NCBI RefSeq assembly: GCF_023078275.1 | Contig: NC_062975.1 | Location: forward strand, 20,569,641-20,633,640 | Source of the DNA: Leguminivora glycinivorella | Lineage: Eukaryota; Arthropoda; Insecta; Lepidoptera; Tortricidae | Length of the DNA: 64,000 nt | Direction: 5' to 3' | Shown: piece after piece, positions 10,101 through 25,100 of the stretch | Layout of the letters: each line of letters starts with the position of its first letter | How positions within the stretch are numbered: position 1 is the first letter of the stretch | Made by a program: the position numbers and the translations under genes | Notes under the pieces: generated by a model | Told to the model about the DNA's origin: nothing | The model's database searches: none | The model's input: the letters and a program-made list of their open reading frames with translations, nothing else

Positions 10101-13100
10101 CAACTCGACAATGGAATGCGTATCACGTGTATTGTTGGACAAAGCCGATTGTAAACACTTCAGCGCTTTCTCGTGTCAATGTTCGATGTTAATCATAAAG
10201 GAATATAAGTAAGGGAAGAGTTGAAACTTCCTATACGTACATCCTAGCTATAGTGACATCTAGCGACAATCACGCGTCAAATAGCCTGAATTATCAGTAC
10301 CTCTACTCGATACTAGGTGTCAACAGTGTCTCGTCTGCCAAAAATGTAATATTAGAACAGTTTACAACTCATATTACAAGCAGAAGAAATTGAAAAAAGA
10401 ACATTGATTAATACTATTGTAATATTAGCTAAAAATTGGTGAGCATTAGACTCTTCGTTCGTCGCGACATCTATTGACAAGTAGCAGTACTGATAATTTA
10501 CGCTAGTTGACGCGTGATTGTCGCTAGATGTCACTATAACTATGCCTATACAAATAACTCGCATTTATTGATGTATGGAGTTGTAACTCTACTTATTCCT
10601 CTATGATGTTAATGATTGTTAAAGATGTGAACAGACTTATATAAATTGGTGTGGCGTTTTCTAAAACGAGTAAAATATTGTAACTGATTTTGTTAAATAG
10701 TAAATCAACTAATGTATGTATATCTTTATTATCTGATAACACAAACCTGATTCTTAAAAAAAATAATTATTTCAATACCTAGTTGGGCTCATTTCACGTA
10801 ATCGTTCGCGTTCTCCATAGTAATTTATAGAAAGATGTCCTAAAATGTCCGTTAATTTTATGCCATTGATGTAGTGGAAACTACAATTGGCGTACAATTT
10901 TTTGAGTGTTTTATTAACAGAAAATATGCATTTTTTTGGCGATAAAATTAGGGTTGCGTCTACGATTTCGCGTCATTTTGCGTCAATTTGTGAAATTTAA
11001 ATCAAATAATTGACGACCGGTCTGGCGCAGTCGGTAGTGACCCTGCCTGCTACGCCGTGGTCCCGGGTTCGAATCCCGGTAAGGGCATTTATTTGTGTGA
11101 TGAGCACAGATATTTGTTCCTGAGTCATGGATGTTTTCTATGTATATAAGTATTTATATATTATATATATCGTTGTCTGAGTACCCACAACACAAGCCTT
11201 CATGAGCTTACCGTGGGGCTCAGTCAATCTGTGTAAGAATGTCCTATAATATTTATTTATTTATTTATTTATTTAATTATAAGCTAAAAATCGAAATAAG
11301 ATGTCATATATTAAAGAAAAAATGACGAGCACCACCAGTGGTGAAGAGTGGTGGTGGGATTGCTAAAAGACGCCGGTTCGAATCCGGCCTTCACCACTGG
11401 TGGTGCTCGTCATTTTTTCTTTAATATATGACATCTTATTTCGATTTTTAATTTATATATAGTAGTGTGACTACATAATAAACACAAATCAGAATATTTG
11501 TTAAAATAATTTGATTTGTTCCCATAGTTGCGTAATTATAAGCTCTTAAATCAAATAAATGAGAAATTTCTAAATCCTTCCCTGCTTTAAAAAAATCCAA
11601 TCATGTATTAAGCCGATTCGGATAAAACAAATTACGTAAATTAAACCTTACCACCAGAACTTTATATTGAGTAGAGTTTACATTTCAACGAGGTATAAAT
11701 GTAATGATATTCTGAATAACAGGACTGTCTAGACAATAGATTATATTCGGGTGATATTTCGAAACTACACGCAGTTTAATCTCAAAGGAATTTTAGTAAT
11801 AACAAGACATGTTTGAAATTTAGCCTGAATAATTCATCACGTCTGTCATGTTTGGAAACTGTGATTTCGTGTTTTAATTTGACCATACCATCTTTCGATT
11901 ACTCGTAGCTGTACATTTTAGTGCCTAACAATATGATACCACGGTAAACTTCTCTAGACTTATAGGCCATTTAGACGGCGTGCGAACTCGAATGCGATTT
12001 AAGTTACCTACATTGCGGGCTATTGTTGAGGTTACATACAATTTTACACAGCCATCAGATACCGCAATGTAATAAAACTCGTATGCGAGTTCTCGTGCCG
12101 TCTAAATGGGCCCTTAGGTACTTAAATATTGTAACAAGTGTGGGAAGCTAATACGAGTAAGCAAAATTATTTTATGTTCAACTTGGAATATATAAGTCAC
12201 GCATTTCGATGTTTGATAACAACAAACTTTATGAAATACAATATATTAAAATTTTAATAAAATTATAGTTTATAAGTTTGGGAAGTGTAGCTTTACCAAG
12301 CCGCTGAAGATGGTTATTAAGAACGGAATACTTGAAAAATACGCACAATACTGAATGCAAATAATAGATGTTTCGACTTACCCAGATATATCTCCGTGGT
12401 GGTGGTGGCGAAGGCGAAGATGAAGGAAGCCAGGATCTTGCTGGCGCAGGAGATGATGCCGACTACCGTGTCGTCCAGCTTTAGGAAGTCGCTGAAGATG
12501 CTGATGGAGAATAGCGTGCCTGAAGCATAAACACAAAATACGTAAATCCCAAAAGTCTCATACAGTAAAAGGTAACATTACAATTGAAGTTATCGATGAA
12601 CTGAATATCGGAAGGAAGTCACTAAGTGTCACTTCATTCGTGCTAGAAAAATATCTAGGTATAAGAATTTTACGAACAAAGTCACGAAAGTAAATTGGCA
12701 CATTGTTTTAACCTTTTTAACGCCGCCGCTAGCCAATACTAAATGCTCAGCGCCACGTCACCAAAGTTAAAACTGAAAAGCAATCTTGTCTATGTGGCCC
12801 TGTGGTTTGTGACCGATCATTAACGTCATCATCCTTCATCATCATTCATTCATCGTCATCTATTACAGGTGCTAAAAGAGAAGGTACAGAATGTGTACAA
12901 AATATACACACCAGATACAACCCAGCTCTTAAAAACGTGATGCTTAACTAACTTAAATATAACCAATTCCCTGATGTCCAATTTTGAAAAGACAGAGATC
13001 TACTTGACCAAGTAGATCTCTGTCTTTAGATGTTGCTTAGAAGAAAAATATAATATACCTATCAAAATTAAAAGCATCTTTTGAGCGAGAGACAACCCAG

Positions 13101-16100
13101 CTCTTAAAAACGTGATGCTTAACTAACTTAAATATAACCAATTCCCTGATGTCCAATGTTGAAAACACAGAGATCTACTTGACCAAGTAGATCTCTGTCT
13201 TTAAATTTTGCTTAGAAGAAAAATATAATATAACATTAAAAGCATCTTTTGAGCGTTAGCGACTAGTCAATTCTATCATAGAATATCTGCTGCTCGATAC
13301 AATGCCAGTTTACACAACGCTTACTACATAGACAACCACAAGCGTCAAGTAAGTAGTTAGATAATCAACTTTTTAGTAAATCTCCCAACTTACCTACTAA
13401 GTTGGTGATGATACTGTAAGTGCAGAACATACTGAACTGCACCTCGTCCCAGTTGAACCGGTACCGCATGAACAGGTACAACACGTTCATTTCACCTGTC
13501 GAAAGAAGGAACATGAGAAAGCAAAGAAATTACGTCCTCTTGGCAAGAGATAATTATATGTGTCAAACCCAAGAAGTCATGTTCACGCCAATATCTCTGA
13601 CATAATCTAGCAAAAATAAACCGATCAACGTGGAAACGTTAAAAGGTATATCATATACCATTTGTACCTAAGCATTCTAGACGCCAGAAGCTCGATTTCT
13701 TATTTAAGAGCGTTATAACATTTCGGCGTCGGGCGAAATTAGGTATTTTACCCGCCGCGCGAGCCCAATATGCCGACCCTTTCTAGCACGTCTTATCACT
13801 CGCTCGCACTACAATAATGGACAAAACAATCTTGATCCTTCCTATGGAATTTTGATAACAACCACAATCTACGATCTCGATATAAACTTTTGATTTCTAA
13901 TAAACATTATTTTGTACGAAAAGACTAGAATATAGCGCAAAATAATATTAATTACGTTAAAATTTATTTAAAAATTTAAAGTAACATTATAAACTGTGAT
14001 CATATTTAAGTAGATCCCATCCCAAATGTTTGCTTTTGTTATATGATAAGTATTAGAGTAAAGTATATATTAATATGATGATAAAATAAGTCAAATATAA
14101 TTCTAATTACTTCAAGGTGTTACTCAAGGTCTGTTGATGGAGAGAGATTGTGGTCACCAAAAATCAACTCGCATATTTGAATAACATAAAAAAACGAAGT
14201 GGTTCAATTACATGGGTTTATTGGTACCGGTGACCACCATCTGGCTCCAACATCAGACCCTCAGTACCACCTCTTGTCAAAGGTCTTATTAAGAAGAAGT
14301 AAGAACCTAATGAGCCTGATTACTAAATGGTTTAGTTACATGGATCACTGGTACTGGTGACCACCATCTGGCTCCATCATCAGACCCTGAGTACCACCTC
14401 TTGTCAAAGGTCTTATTGAGACGATCCCAATGAGCCTAAAGACGATGTGGTTTAGTCATATGGTTCATTGGTACTGATAACCACCATCTGTCTCCATCAT
14501 CAGACCCTGAGTACCACCTCTTATCGACGGTCTTGTTGAGACGATTTCAATGAGCCTACATACGAAGTGGTTTAGTTCCATGGTTCATTGGTACTGGTGA
14601 CCACCATCTGGTCCCATCATCAGACCCTGAGTACCACCTCTTGTTAAAGGTCTTATTGAGATGAACCCAATAAGGCTACACAAAGTGGTTTAGTCATATG
14701 GTTCATTGGTACTGGTGACAACCATCTGTCTCCATCATCAGACCCTGAGTACCACCTCTTGTCAAAGGTCTTGTTGAGAAAAACCCAACGAGCCTAAACA
14801 CGAAGTCGTTTACTTACATGGTTCACTGGTACTGGTGACCACCTTCTGGCTCCATCATCAGATCCCGAGTACCACCTCTTGTCAAAGGTCTTATTGAGAC
14901 GATCCCATTGAGCCTAAATACGAAGTGGTTTAGTCATATGGTTCATTGGTACTGGTGACCACCATCTGGCTCCATCATCAGACCCTGAGTACCACCTCTT
15001 GTCAAAGGTCTTGTTGAGACGAACCCAACGAGCCTAAACACGAAGTCGTTTACTTACATGGTTCACTGATGGTACTGGTGACCACCTTCTGGCTCCATCA
15101 TCAGATCCCGAGTACCACCTCTTGTCAAAGGTCTTTATGAGACGATCCCATTGAGCCTAAATACGAAGTGGTTTAGTCATATGGTTCATTGGTACTGGTG
15201 ACCACCATCTGGCTCCATCATCAGACCCTGAGTACCACCTCTTGTCAAAGGTCTTGTTGAGACGAACCCAACGAGCCTAAACACGAAGTCGTTTACTTAC
15301 ATGGTTCACTGGTACTGGTGACCACCTTCTGGCTCCATCATCAGATCCCGAGTACCATCTTGATGTGTCTTATCATCTTGACCGTATTGTAATTTTCGCA
15401 TATTTATCATCATAACGTTGTAATACTTTAACATTCAAACATAACAAAATATTACAAAAGCAAATATTTACGGATCTAGGATCAAATTCGTTGGTCGCTG
15501 TTTACACACACACAATGCGAGGATAGCCCGTGTATAAACAAGGCGTCCGACCCACACAACGATAAATATTCTCGACGTTTGCGATGAAAACTCGGAGAGC
15601 GAAGCAACATACGTCTCACCTCCTCGAGCTCCGGCGCGGCACTGAAATCGCAGGCGTCCGTCGCCGGTAAAATAGCGACAGGAAGGCTAGTTTTCAAAAA
15701 ATTGGCAAAAAATCATGATAAAATATTATAACGACAAATGGATAACAGCAATTTAAGCACATTGTGCAGATTATTTATATACTAAAATAACTTCGATAAC
15801 ATGTCGATTTTCGGAGAAATAATCACTTGTTTCGATGTATTTTCAAGACAAAATTGAGTTCGTTTTACTTTCAATTTCTCAATTTCAAAGGATTAAATGA
15901 TAAATATTGTTTAATAAAATACAAGATATTAGGAATTTAAATTTACCGCATTTATAAGAGTGAGCTTATCAAATTGTACATAATAAGAGCTCCGAAATCT
16001 GTGCTTCGCGCGGTTTTTCCTAAACGAGCATCAGAAAAAAAATCATTACTAATTGAAAAAGCTTTTTCTTCCATATGTTTTTTAATGAACCGACAGTTAA

Positions 16101-19100
16101 TTAGATTTTCTAACTGAAACAAGTACTTTTACTGTCTTTTAGTATGAGTAAAGTATACAATTTTGCCGATAAATATTGTACATTTTACAATATATCGCCT
16201 TTTTTTGTCATAGCGCTCTTAATAAGGGCTCTCACCTCTTAGCGATAAAAGGGTACAAACTGTATTGAACTTTATGCATTATGTTAGAGTTTACTACCAC
16301 ACGTAACATTGTGTAGTGGCCCAAATATGACGCACCACAATGAGCAATTGAGCAGAGAGACCCGTAAACAACGCCGCGGCGACACCCGCTCCTCAACGCT
16401 ACAGTGAGCAATTCCCGCACGTACAGTTTATTACCACAGCACAGGTGCCGTAGCCGAATGGCATTTCTGCGACGCGAAACGAAACGCCGCGAAAGGTAGT
16501 CTGGCTCTGTCGCGCCAATATGCACGAGCGATAGAGATAGATATCTACGAGCGTTTCGTTTCGTGAGCGTTTGTGCCATTCGGCTACGTACCCCCGGGTC
16601 CGTGAAAAGTTCGCGTAACATAATGTCGATTAAACTCACCGTGTAGTGGCCCAAATATGACGCACACGACGACGATAAGCAGCGATACCCTTAGCCGCCG
16701 CCGTCTTGACCCGCTCTTGAACGCCACCGTCAGCGTCTCTCGCACGTGACGCGCGTCGAAGAACGAACACACCCAGCCTCGGCAGCCGACTGGCGTCTCC
16801 TGGAAAAAGAAGCAATGTGAATTCCGTTTATTTTAAGGGAAGGTTCTTTAGGTCTAATTAATACAATTAATTTCTTTAAGGGCCACTTGCACCAACGAAA
16901 ATGGAAGGTTAAATCGAGGACTAACCCACCATTTTATATGAAATTTGACAGATGACAGCCCACTAACCTTTTTTTTTTGAGTTAAGTGGTTGGTGCAAGT
17001 GGGCCTAAGAAACTAGCATCTTAACTCTCGGTTATCGAGTACACAATGTTACTTAAGAGGGCTTTCGTGTTAAAAATAGTGAAATCGCAACCGAGCGCTC
17101 GATCATACCGTGTGTGGTATCAAATTAAAGGGCTTTGCGAGTAGTTTATAAATATATATCACATTATAGGACTTTTTCTACTTGGTCTAACAAAATATGA
17201 GAAAATGTCCAAAAGTGGTAATAATTGTACCGGTGAAGGCTCGTTTTCAAAAAATTGGCAAAAATCAATAATAGCAATGTATAATCACTAAGGCATAACA
17301 GCAATTTAAGTAAACGTTGCAGATTAATTTAGTACAAAACTTGCTTCGATGTGATGTAGATTTTCAAAGAAATTGTCACTTAATTTTAGGTAATTTCTGA
17401 AAAAATTGAATTCGCCTTAGGCTAGTTTACTCTTTTTCAAAAACTTAAAATAAAAATCTAGTCTGAAATGATTGTGGTACAGGATATACGAATTATAAAT
17501 TTACCCGTTTTAATATTCAAAATTGTCCAAATTTTACAAATAAGATCGACTGATTCAGCTCTATACGTGCGTTTTTCTAAACGTGCATTAGAGAAAAATT
17601 CATAATTAATTTAGTGAGTTAGTTTTCAAAAATCCAGTCTTATAAAAATCAAGATAATAAGATGCTCTAACTGGAACTTGAATTAAATAAATCTATTGGA
17701 TAACGGAAAGTGTAGTATTTTACCGACTAAAACTATCAATTTTACATTACTTTGACGTTTTTTTTGAAAGCAGCCTTAACAAAAAAAATTTATTACTGAA
17801 CAACTAACTGTGTGACAACCATTACCTAATGGTATTATTAAGGTCCTCTCACACTAATTAATTCATGTATATTGTATGATAAATAAATGAAAAAAAAAAC
17901 ATAGTGTATTTAATTTCTGTGGTATATGTGCTACTTAGAAATGTTTCTACAACTTGTACATAGTAGGTATTCTCAACAAACAGGTAGGTATATAAAGATG
18001 TACAGTCAACCAATTGGAACCCTAGGTCACTTTACAACCATGTCAAAATGGAAAGCAGAAAGAGATTTCTTACAATCTGATTTATAACGTCACTATGACA
18101 TAGTTCTACAGTGGCCTAGGGTTCCAATTGGTTGACTGTACATATTACTACTATAAATAAGATTTATGACAGCTTACTCTTAATGATTTTGAGTTTGGTT
18201 ATCAGATGAAATGATGTTTTGTGAGATTAAATTCTCAAATGCTATGCATTAAAATATAACATATTGATAGAAAAAACATATAAGTTAATTTATTTTCCCT
18301 CACTAGCTCGGAACACGTGTTTTGTCCTTTAAAACCAGCGCGTAAAAACGCATTTTATCCACTAGTGGGTAAAGTAATTTTACCTTGAATAAAGTCAAAT
18401 TAACTGCTTTAAAATTGATAAAAGTAGGTGAATCTAGTAATAAAGATGATTTACCACCTGTGGAACTACTTGAAGCAGTGATAAACGCATTTTTTGTGTT
18501 GTAGTTTCCTCGCTATAGTGAGGGGAAAAGTTTTGTGTTACACTCGGGTGCAAATGTATTTTACTTCTCGTGTGTTTAAAAACTCGCAAGTTCAGGATTC
18601 TATTCTCGAACCACTCGCTTCGCTCGTGGTAACTACAGAATCCTTTCACTTGCTCATTTTTCAATTCCACACTCGGCGTTAAAATACAACTTTGCCCCCT
18701 TGTATAACAAATAACTATTATTTTCACCATATACTTAATGGTGCTTTTTATACGCACTAGTGCGTAAAGTAGTACATTTCTTGTCATGTTGAAACTTCAA
18801 AAGGCTCTATGTAGGTATTGAAAAACGTCGTACAATACACGTACGAAGTGGAAATACGTAATTCGTGTATAGATATAGATATAGATGTTTATTGGTAAAA
18901 TATTCACATTTACACGTCAATTATTTACATACAATGATTATTTAGAAAAAAAAAAATCACATTTCACATTGGGTATTCTAAGTAATGCAGACACACATAT
19001 TACATTAATAGGTACACGATCCAGTCAATGACCCGTAGGTATCAAGGAACTCATCCAAAGTATAGCAAGCCATTTCAAGTAGGATGGATTTTAGTTTGCG

Positions 19101-22100
19101 GACAAATATTGCATCGCTAGAAGCTTGCTTTATGTCTATTTAATTTATCGCCACTAGTTTCGAACTTCCTACTTTCCGCACTTGTATTATAATGTACATA
19201 TGTGTTCAGGATTGGAGATGATTTGCAGTTGAGTTGCAGTCCTTTTTAGTAGGTCTACACAATAAGTTTTATTTATTACGTCTTGCTATAAAGCAAAATC
19301 ATGTTACAGTGTTTTATTGCTTGCTACAATATGTATAATCTTTTCAGGCAAAGAAAATTAATGTTTATAGAAATTCTAGGTTCGTTCGTCTAAACCCTAC
19401 CTCGTATGCGGTTCTTTACACAGATATATACTAGTACATAGATCATACTGTTCATAAATATAAATCTGAACAAGTATACACTGAGAGAAATTTGCATTCA
19501 TGTGAATTTAACAAGTTCGACTTGTTACTGGTTTATCCGTTTGAAACAAAAGTATTTTAGTAAACGGAATAAATCACAATATTGATGATACAAGTCGAAT
19601 TTGTACGAACACCAAGATTAAACTTGTTAAAAGATATTTGATTGAATCAGCCAAACATATGTTTGAAACAATATGTGTCATGTTGTTTTTATAAAATCGA
19701 CTTGTGATTCAAATATATTGTTGACAGACAAGTAACTTGTAGAATGTACTATAATTACACTTAACAAAATCTAACTTGTTGTTTGAACCACAGAGCACTT
19801 AGGCGCTATTTTAACCAAAAAACTTGTTGAACGAACATAAAAACTGGTTGTTTTTTCTCTCAGTGTAGGTTTTATTTAAGGGATACGTACTCGGTATACG
19901 TCAAGGTATGCTATTGTCTGAATCTGATCTGATATTTATGCGACTTTTGTAACCTATTTATTATTGACCAAACAGTTGCGACTTTATTATCATAAGTCTT
20001 TATTAAAATGAGAAATGTCAGAATCGGCGTTAGATAACATCCGAAGTTGCGAAAACTCAAATAAAAAATCAAATACAATATCGTATGAAACAGCTAATTA
20101 ATAAGATTATTAATCTTATTAATTAGCTGTTACTAAAATGAGTGTTAAAGCTGGCAGCCACGTATTCGTGGCTGCCAGCTTTAACACTCATTTTAGTTAT
20201 TTTTCCCCTCACTAGCTCGGAAACACGTGTTTTGTCCTTTAATACAAGCGGGTAAAAACGCATTTTATCCACTAGTGGGTAAAGTAATTTGACCTTGAAT
20301 AAAGTAAAATTTGTTAAGGGGAAAAGTTTTGTGTTACACTCGGGTGCAAATGTATTTTACTTCTAGTGTGTTTAAAAAAAGCCCGTGTGGTGACGGGTTA
20401 AGAATTTCACCACCCCCTTTCATCCCGTGGGTGTCGTCGACTGTGGGATATGGGTTAAAGTGTGGCGTAGGCGAGAGGCTGGCAACCTGTCACTGCAATG
20501 TCACGCTTTCGTTTTCTATCGACCCCTTATTTGCCAAGAGTGGCACTGAAACTTGAGTAGTTTCATGTGCTCTGCCTACCCCTTCATGGGATACAGGCGT
20601 GATTATATGTATGTATGTATGTATGTGTTTAAAAACTCGCAAGTTCAGGATTCTATTCGTGAACCACTCGCTTCGCTCGTGGTTCAACTATAGATTCCTT
20701 TCACTTGCTCGTTTTTCAATTCCACACTCGGCGTTAAAATACAACTTTGCCCCCTTGTATAACAAATAACTATTTCTCTCTGCTGAGCGTAAGCGTGAGC
20801 GTGATACTAACCCAAACCTCTTCGAACCTAAAATCGAAAACCTTCAAGAAAATATTACACATCCATCTTAAAGGCCAGCAATGCACCTCCAACCCTTCTG
20901 GTGTTTCGGGTGTCCATGGGTGGCAGAGATCGCTTACCATCAGGCGACCTATCTGTTCGTTTGCCTCCTATCGCAAAAAAAAACAAATACTGCAACTTGC
21001 AGGTGTATTTTGCTTCGATTATTTTCGTCGGACGTATTTCAATTATATTTGAATTGTTCATTCATTTAAGGGTGCTTTCGAGAAAAACGTCAAAATAATG
21101 TAAAATTGATAGTTTTAGTCGGTGAAATACTACACTTTCCGTTATCTAATAGATATATTTAATTCAAGTTTCAATTAGAGCATCTTATTATCTTGATACT
21201 TATCAGACTGGATTTTAGAAAACTAACTCATTAAATTAATTATGAATTTATCTCTGATGCACGTTTAGGAAAACCCGCGTATAGTGCTGGATTAGTCGAT
21301 CTTATTTATAAAATTTGGACAATTTGGAATATTGAAACTGGTAAATTTATAATACGTATAATATATCCTGTACTACAAACTTCTCAGACTACATATTTAT
21401 TATAAGGTTTTTAAAAAGAGTAAAGAAGGCTGAGACGAATTCAATTTTTTTCAGAAATTACCTAAAATTATGTGACAATTTCTTTAAAAATCTACATCAC
21501 ATCGGAGTTATTTTCGTACACAATTAATCTGCAACGTTTACTAAAATTGCTCTTATGCCTTAGTGACTATAAATTTCTATTATATATTTTTGGCAATTTT
21601 TTGAAAACGAGCCTTCCCCGTCACAATTATTGCCACTTCTGGACATTTTCTCATATTTTGTAAGACCAAGTAGAAAAAGTCCTATAATATGTTATATATT
21701 GTATTTGTAAACTACTCGGAAAGCTCTTTAATATGATACCACACGCCGTATGATTAAGCGCTCGGTTGCGATTTCACTATTTTTTACATGAAAGCCCTCT
21801 TAACGATGACACAGCACAGTCAGCATCATCAATAGCTGACGCGTCAAAACTATGTACCGTTTTGTAATAGCTCTGCATTATTAATTACGCTTCTATTATG
21901 TAAAACTGGGAGGCAGAGATACTTTGCACACAAAATGAAGATAAATAAGTACAGTTCATAGTAGCGCGTAGTTTCTGCATGATGTTAAACAATTATGAAA
22001 ACTTTAGTATTTTATGCAACCGGCGATTAAAGGAGATCAAAAAAGACGAGTTGCATGGGTAACAATTTGAGGCGAAGCCGAATTTTCGTGAAATTCACAT

Positions 22101-25100
22101 TATTACCTGTATTTTTACGCAAAGGTTTGCACTGCCAGCGTTCGAGCCAGCTGCCCAAAGCCATCGACCGCTGGCTTCCCGCGCACGCGCGCAGTAACGC
22201 TATAACAATGCGTTGCCATGGTTACAGAGCCTAACAATGCGTTTTCAATTTTTTCGTTACTGCGCGCATGCGCGGGAAACCGGCGGGGGGCTGGCTTTGG
22301 GGAATAGACTTTTATGTAGGGTTTTAAAGACCTATGCACGACCCTGTAAATGACGAATAACAGTTCGGGAGTAGAAAAACATTTTTACATCAGTTAATGA
22401 GTAGGTGTGTAGGTGTGAAAATGTCACTAAGTTTGGCCCATTTTAATTTCAACATTTCATTGTAGACTGAGTTATTTCTTATCTACGCATAACATTGCCA
22501 AAGTAAGAAAGCTATCTATATTAAGTATATAGATGGCTTAAGCTATGTATATTAACATATCATTTGCTTTTATATTTCGAATGCGTTTTCTACCTTTCTA
22601 AGCACGTGTTTGTGTGTGTCTGCGCATTTGATATGACATGTCATGCACTATCTATTTTAACACACGTCTGCGAAGTCGCAAAGTGGCAGAACGCGTACGG
22701 CGGACAATCCGACAATGATCCGCAATTTATGTCGGCGACACAATGCGCCGGACTCGGACGTTGTAGTTTAAACGCGTAGGTCGTACGTTAGAGGATGTTT
22801 TACGCACTTTCATTGTTTAATTTGTGAGTGGAATTGCTAATAACCTAACACTCCCGACTAACTCAGCTTTCAGACAAAAAAAACTAAATCTAAATCGGTT
22901 CATCCGTTCGGGAGCTACGATGCCACAGACTGACACACAGACAGACAGACAGACAAACACACAGACAGACACGTCAAACTTATAACACCCCTTCGTTTTT
23001 GCGTCGGGGGTTAAAAATGGTGAATACCTATAGCTACAGAATAAACTTAGATAAATAGTAGATACATAGTCATTCGTATTTGTATTGGTATGTAACATTT
23101 GTAACCTCAATAAAAGGTTATAGATTTGTCAGTTTGATATACCGATTCACGAACATTTGCGTAATTTATTCATACATCACGATCGCTGAACGCATATGTT
23201 TTTAAACGTGTTAGACATCTGTGAATCAAAACACAGGTAACTCGGCAGCCTTTGTGCCGATTAAGAAAACAAAGTGAGGGAATTACGTATTATTTATATC
23301 TGGCTTTACAGCTCAACGGATGAAATTTCGAATGATGAATTGGAAACCGCTTTGATGTGGAAAAATCCATAATTACCACTTCCACGTAGTGTGCGCGAAA
23401 GTGTCAGTTCCCCTTTGTAAGCGCAATTTACCACTTAGCCGTAGGACTGATGGTCGCGCCCGCTTAACGTACGCTTTATCGTATAGTGACCGAAATAAAT
23501 CTACTTATTAGGTTAGGTACGTGAACTGAAATGAAGAAACATAGAGAAAATAAACTAGGAGCTCTGTGGGGTCTCGCGATAATCTCAGAAAATGTAGTGA
23601 AAAAACACTTCGGTGAGCCATTATCACAAACGGACCGATGTAGTAAACTCAGGATGCTACCGGCGCTGATGTGTAAATGCCAATTTACACATTTTGTGAA
23701 AAAAAGGAAAATCAAAATAAAATACTTATCACAAAATTTCACGAGAATCGGTTGTTAATAGCGACCTGTGGAGGCCAACATCGGGATATAAAAAGAATTT
23801 CCCCGGGTCAAACTCTAAACCTATACTCTCAAATCATACAACGCTTCAGTCCCAAATCATACAAGTGTATTTAGCAATTTGCCGAAGTGAATAACCACAA
23901 GATCTCATGAAATGTTCTTGGTTTATCTATTGATCTACTAATTGATTGCCAAGGTGTCCTATTAATTCTATTTAACTGTACGTTTCTGTATATGTAACGG
24001 ACGCCAATGGAGTTCTATATTATAATACTTATACTATTTAATAAATTAAATTGTATAGTCTCTAGGTGAAACTGTTCCACTGGGTATGTGTATAATTGTA
24101 TTCTTACCTCGAGAAATTACTTAGGATGTTATCTATTGGTACTTGTACTAATATGTATTTTGTGCTATTGGAACAATACGCCTTTACCTAATGTACAGTC
24201 AAACAATTAGAATCCTAGGCCACTCTAGAACCCAGTCGTATTGACACCGTGATTTAATTGCTATAGATGACTTTTACTGTGAAAGGGTTCTACAGTGGCC
24301 TAGGATTCAGATTGGTTGACTGTACCTATATCTATCCAGACATGTTTCTAAAGCGCTACAAGCCGGCATGTGTATGTATGTACCTATTACGGGTCTCTAT
24401 TGGTTCCCATAATTTTTTTAGTCCGATTTTTACAATCCATAACGTTGTTAGTCATAATTTTTAATAGTCATATTATCATTAGTCATAAAGTTGAATGTCA
24501 GAAATTGGAGGTCAGATTGTTGCAAGTCATCATTATTGTTAGTTGTTAACATTGTTTGGCATAATAATCAAATTGCATTTAGTATTATGGACATAATGTT
24601 GAAAGTAATAAACATGTTTGTCATAATTGTCGTAAAGTATATTTTCGCAAGTAATAATGATTACTGTCCACATTAACTTTAATCATAACATTCAATGGGA
24701 TCTATATTATTTTTCATTATAAGGAACACAAGGTAACTAACGAACCTACCCGAGAAATGAAAATTTTCTCGTTGGGCTCACTGATTTTCCCGCCATTTCG
24801 TCTTTTACATGTTATGTGTTTAATTTTTTCATGTCGCTTTTAAGAATATTAGGCCCCGCCAGCGATTCAATGGATCCCGCTATGCGGGGCTCCTATTTCT
24901 GCTCTGAATGACACAAGGTAACTAACGAACCTACCCGAGAAATGAAAATTTTCTCGTTGGGCTCACTGATTTTCCCGCCATTTCGTCTTTTACATGTTAT
25001 GTGTTTTATTTTTTCATGTTGCTTTTAAAAGTATTAGGCCCCGCCAGCGATTCGACGGAGCCTCGCTATGCGGGGCTCCTATTTTTGCTCTGAATGACAC

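Noticed and set aside
11017..11095. tRNA gene at the SINE1 head
   Set aside because: A and B boxes are present but there is no proper anticodon arm, and a conserved SINE body follows; the same head recurs in five places.
14213..15360. CRISPR array
   Set aside because: Units are 120 bp of continuous tandem sequence without repeat-spacer alternation, in a eukaryotic intron.
16232..16654. 140-residue minus-strand frame as a gene
   Set aside because: It runs through the dead exon-2 copy and a MITE; the frame is accidental.
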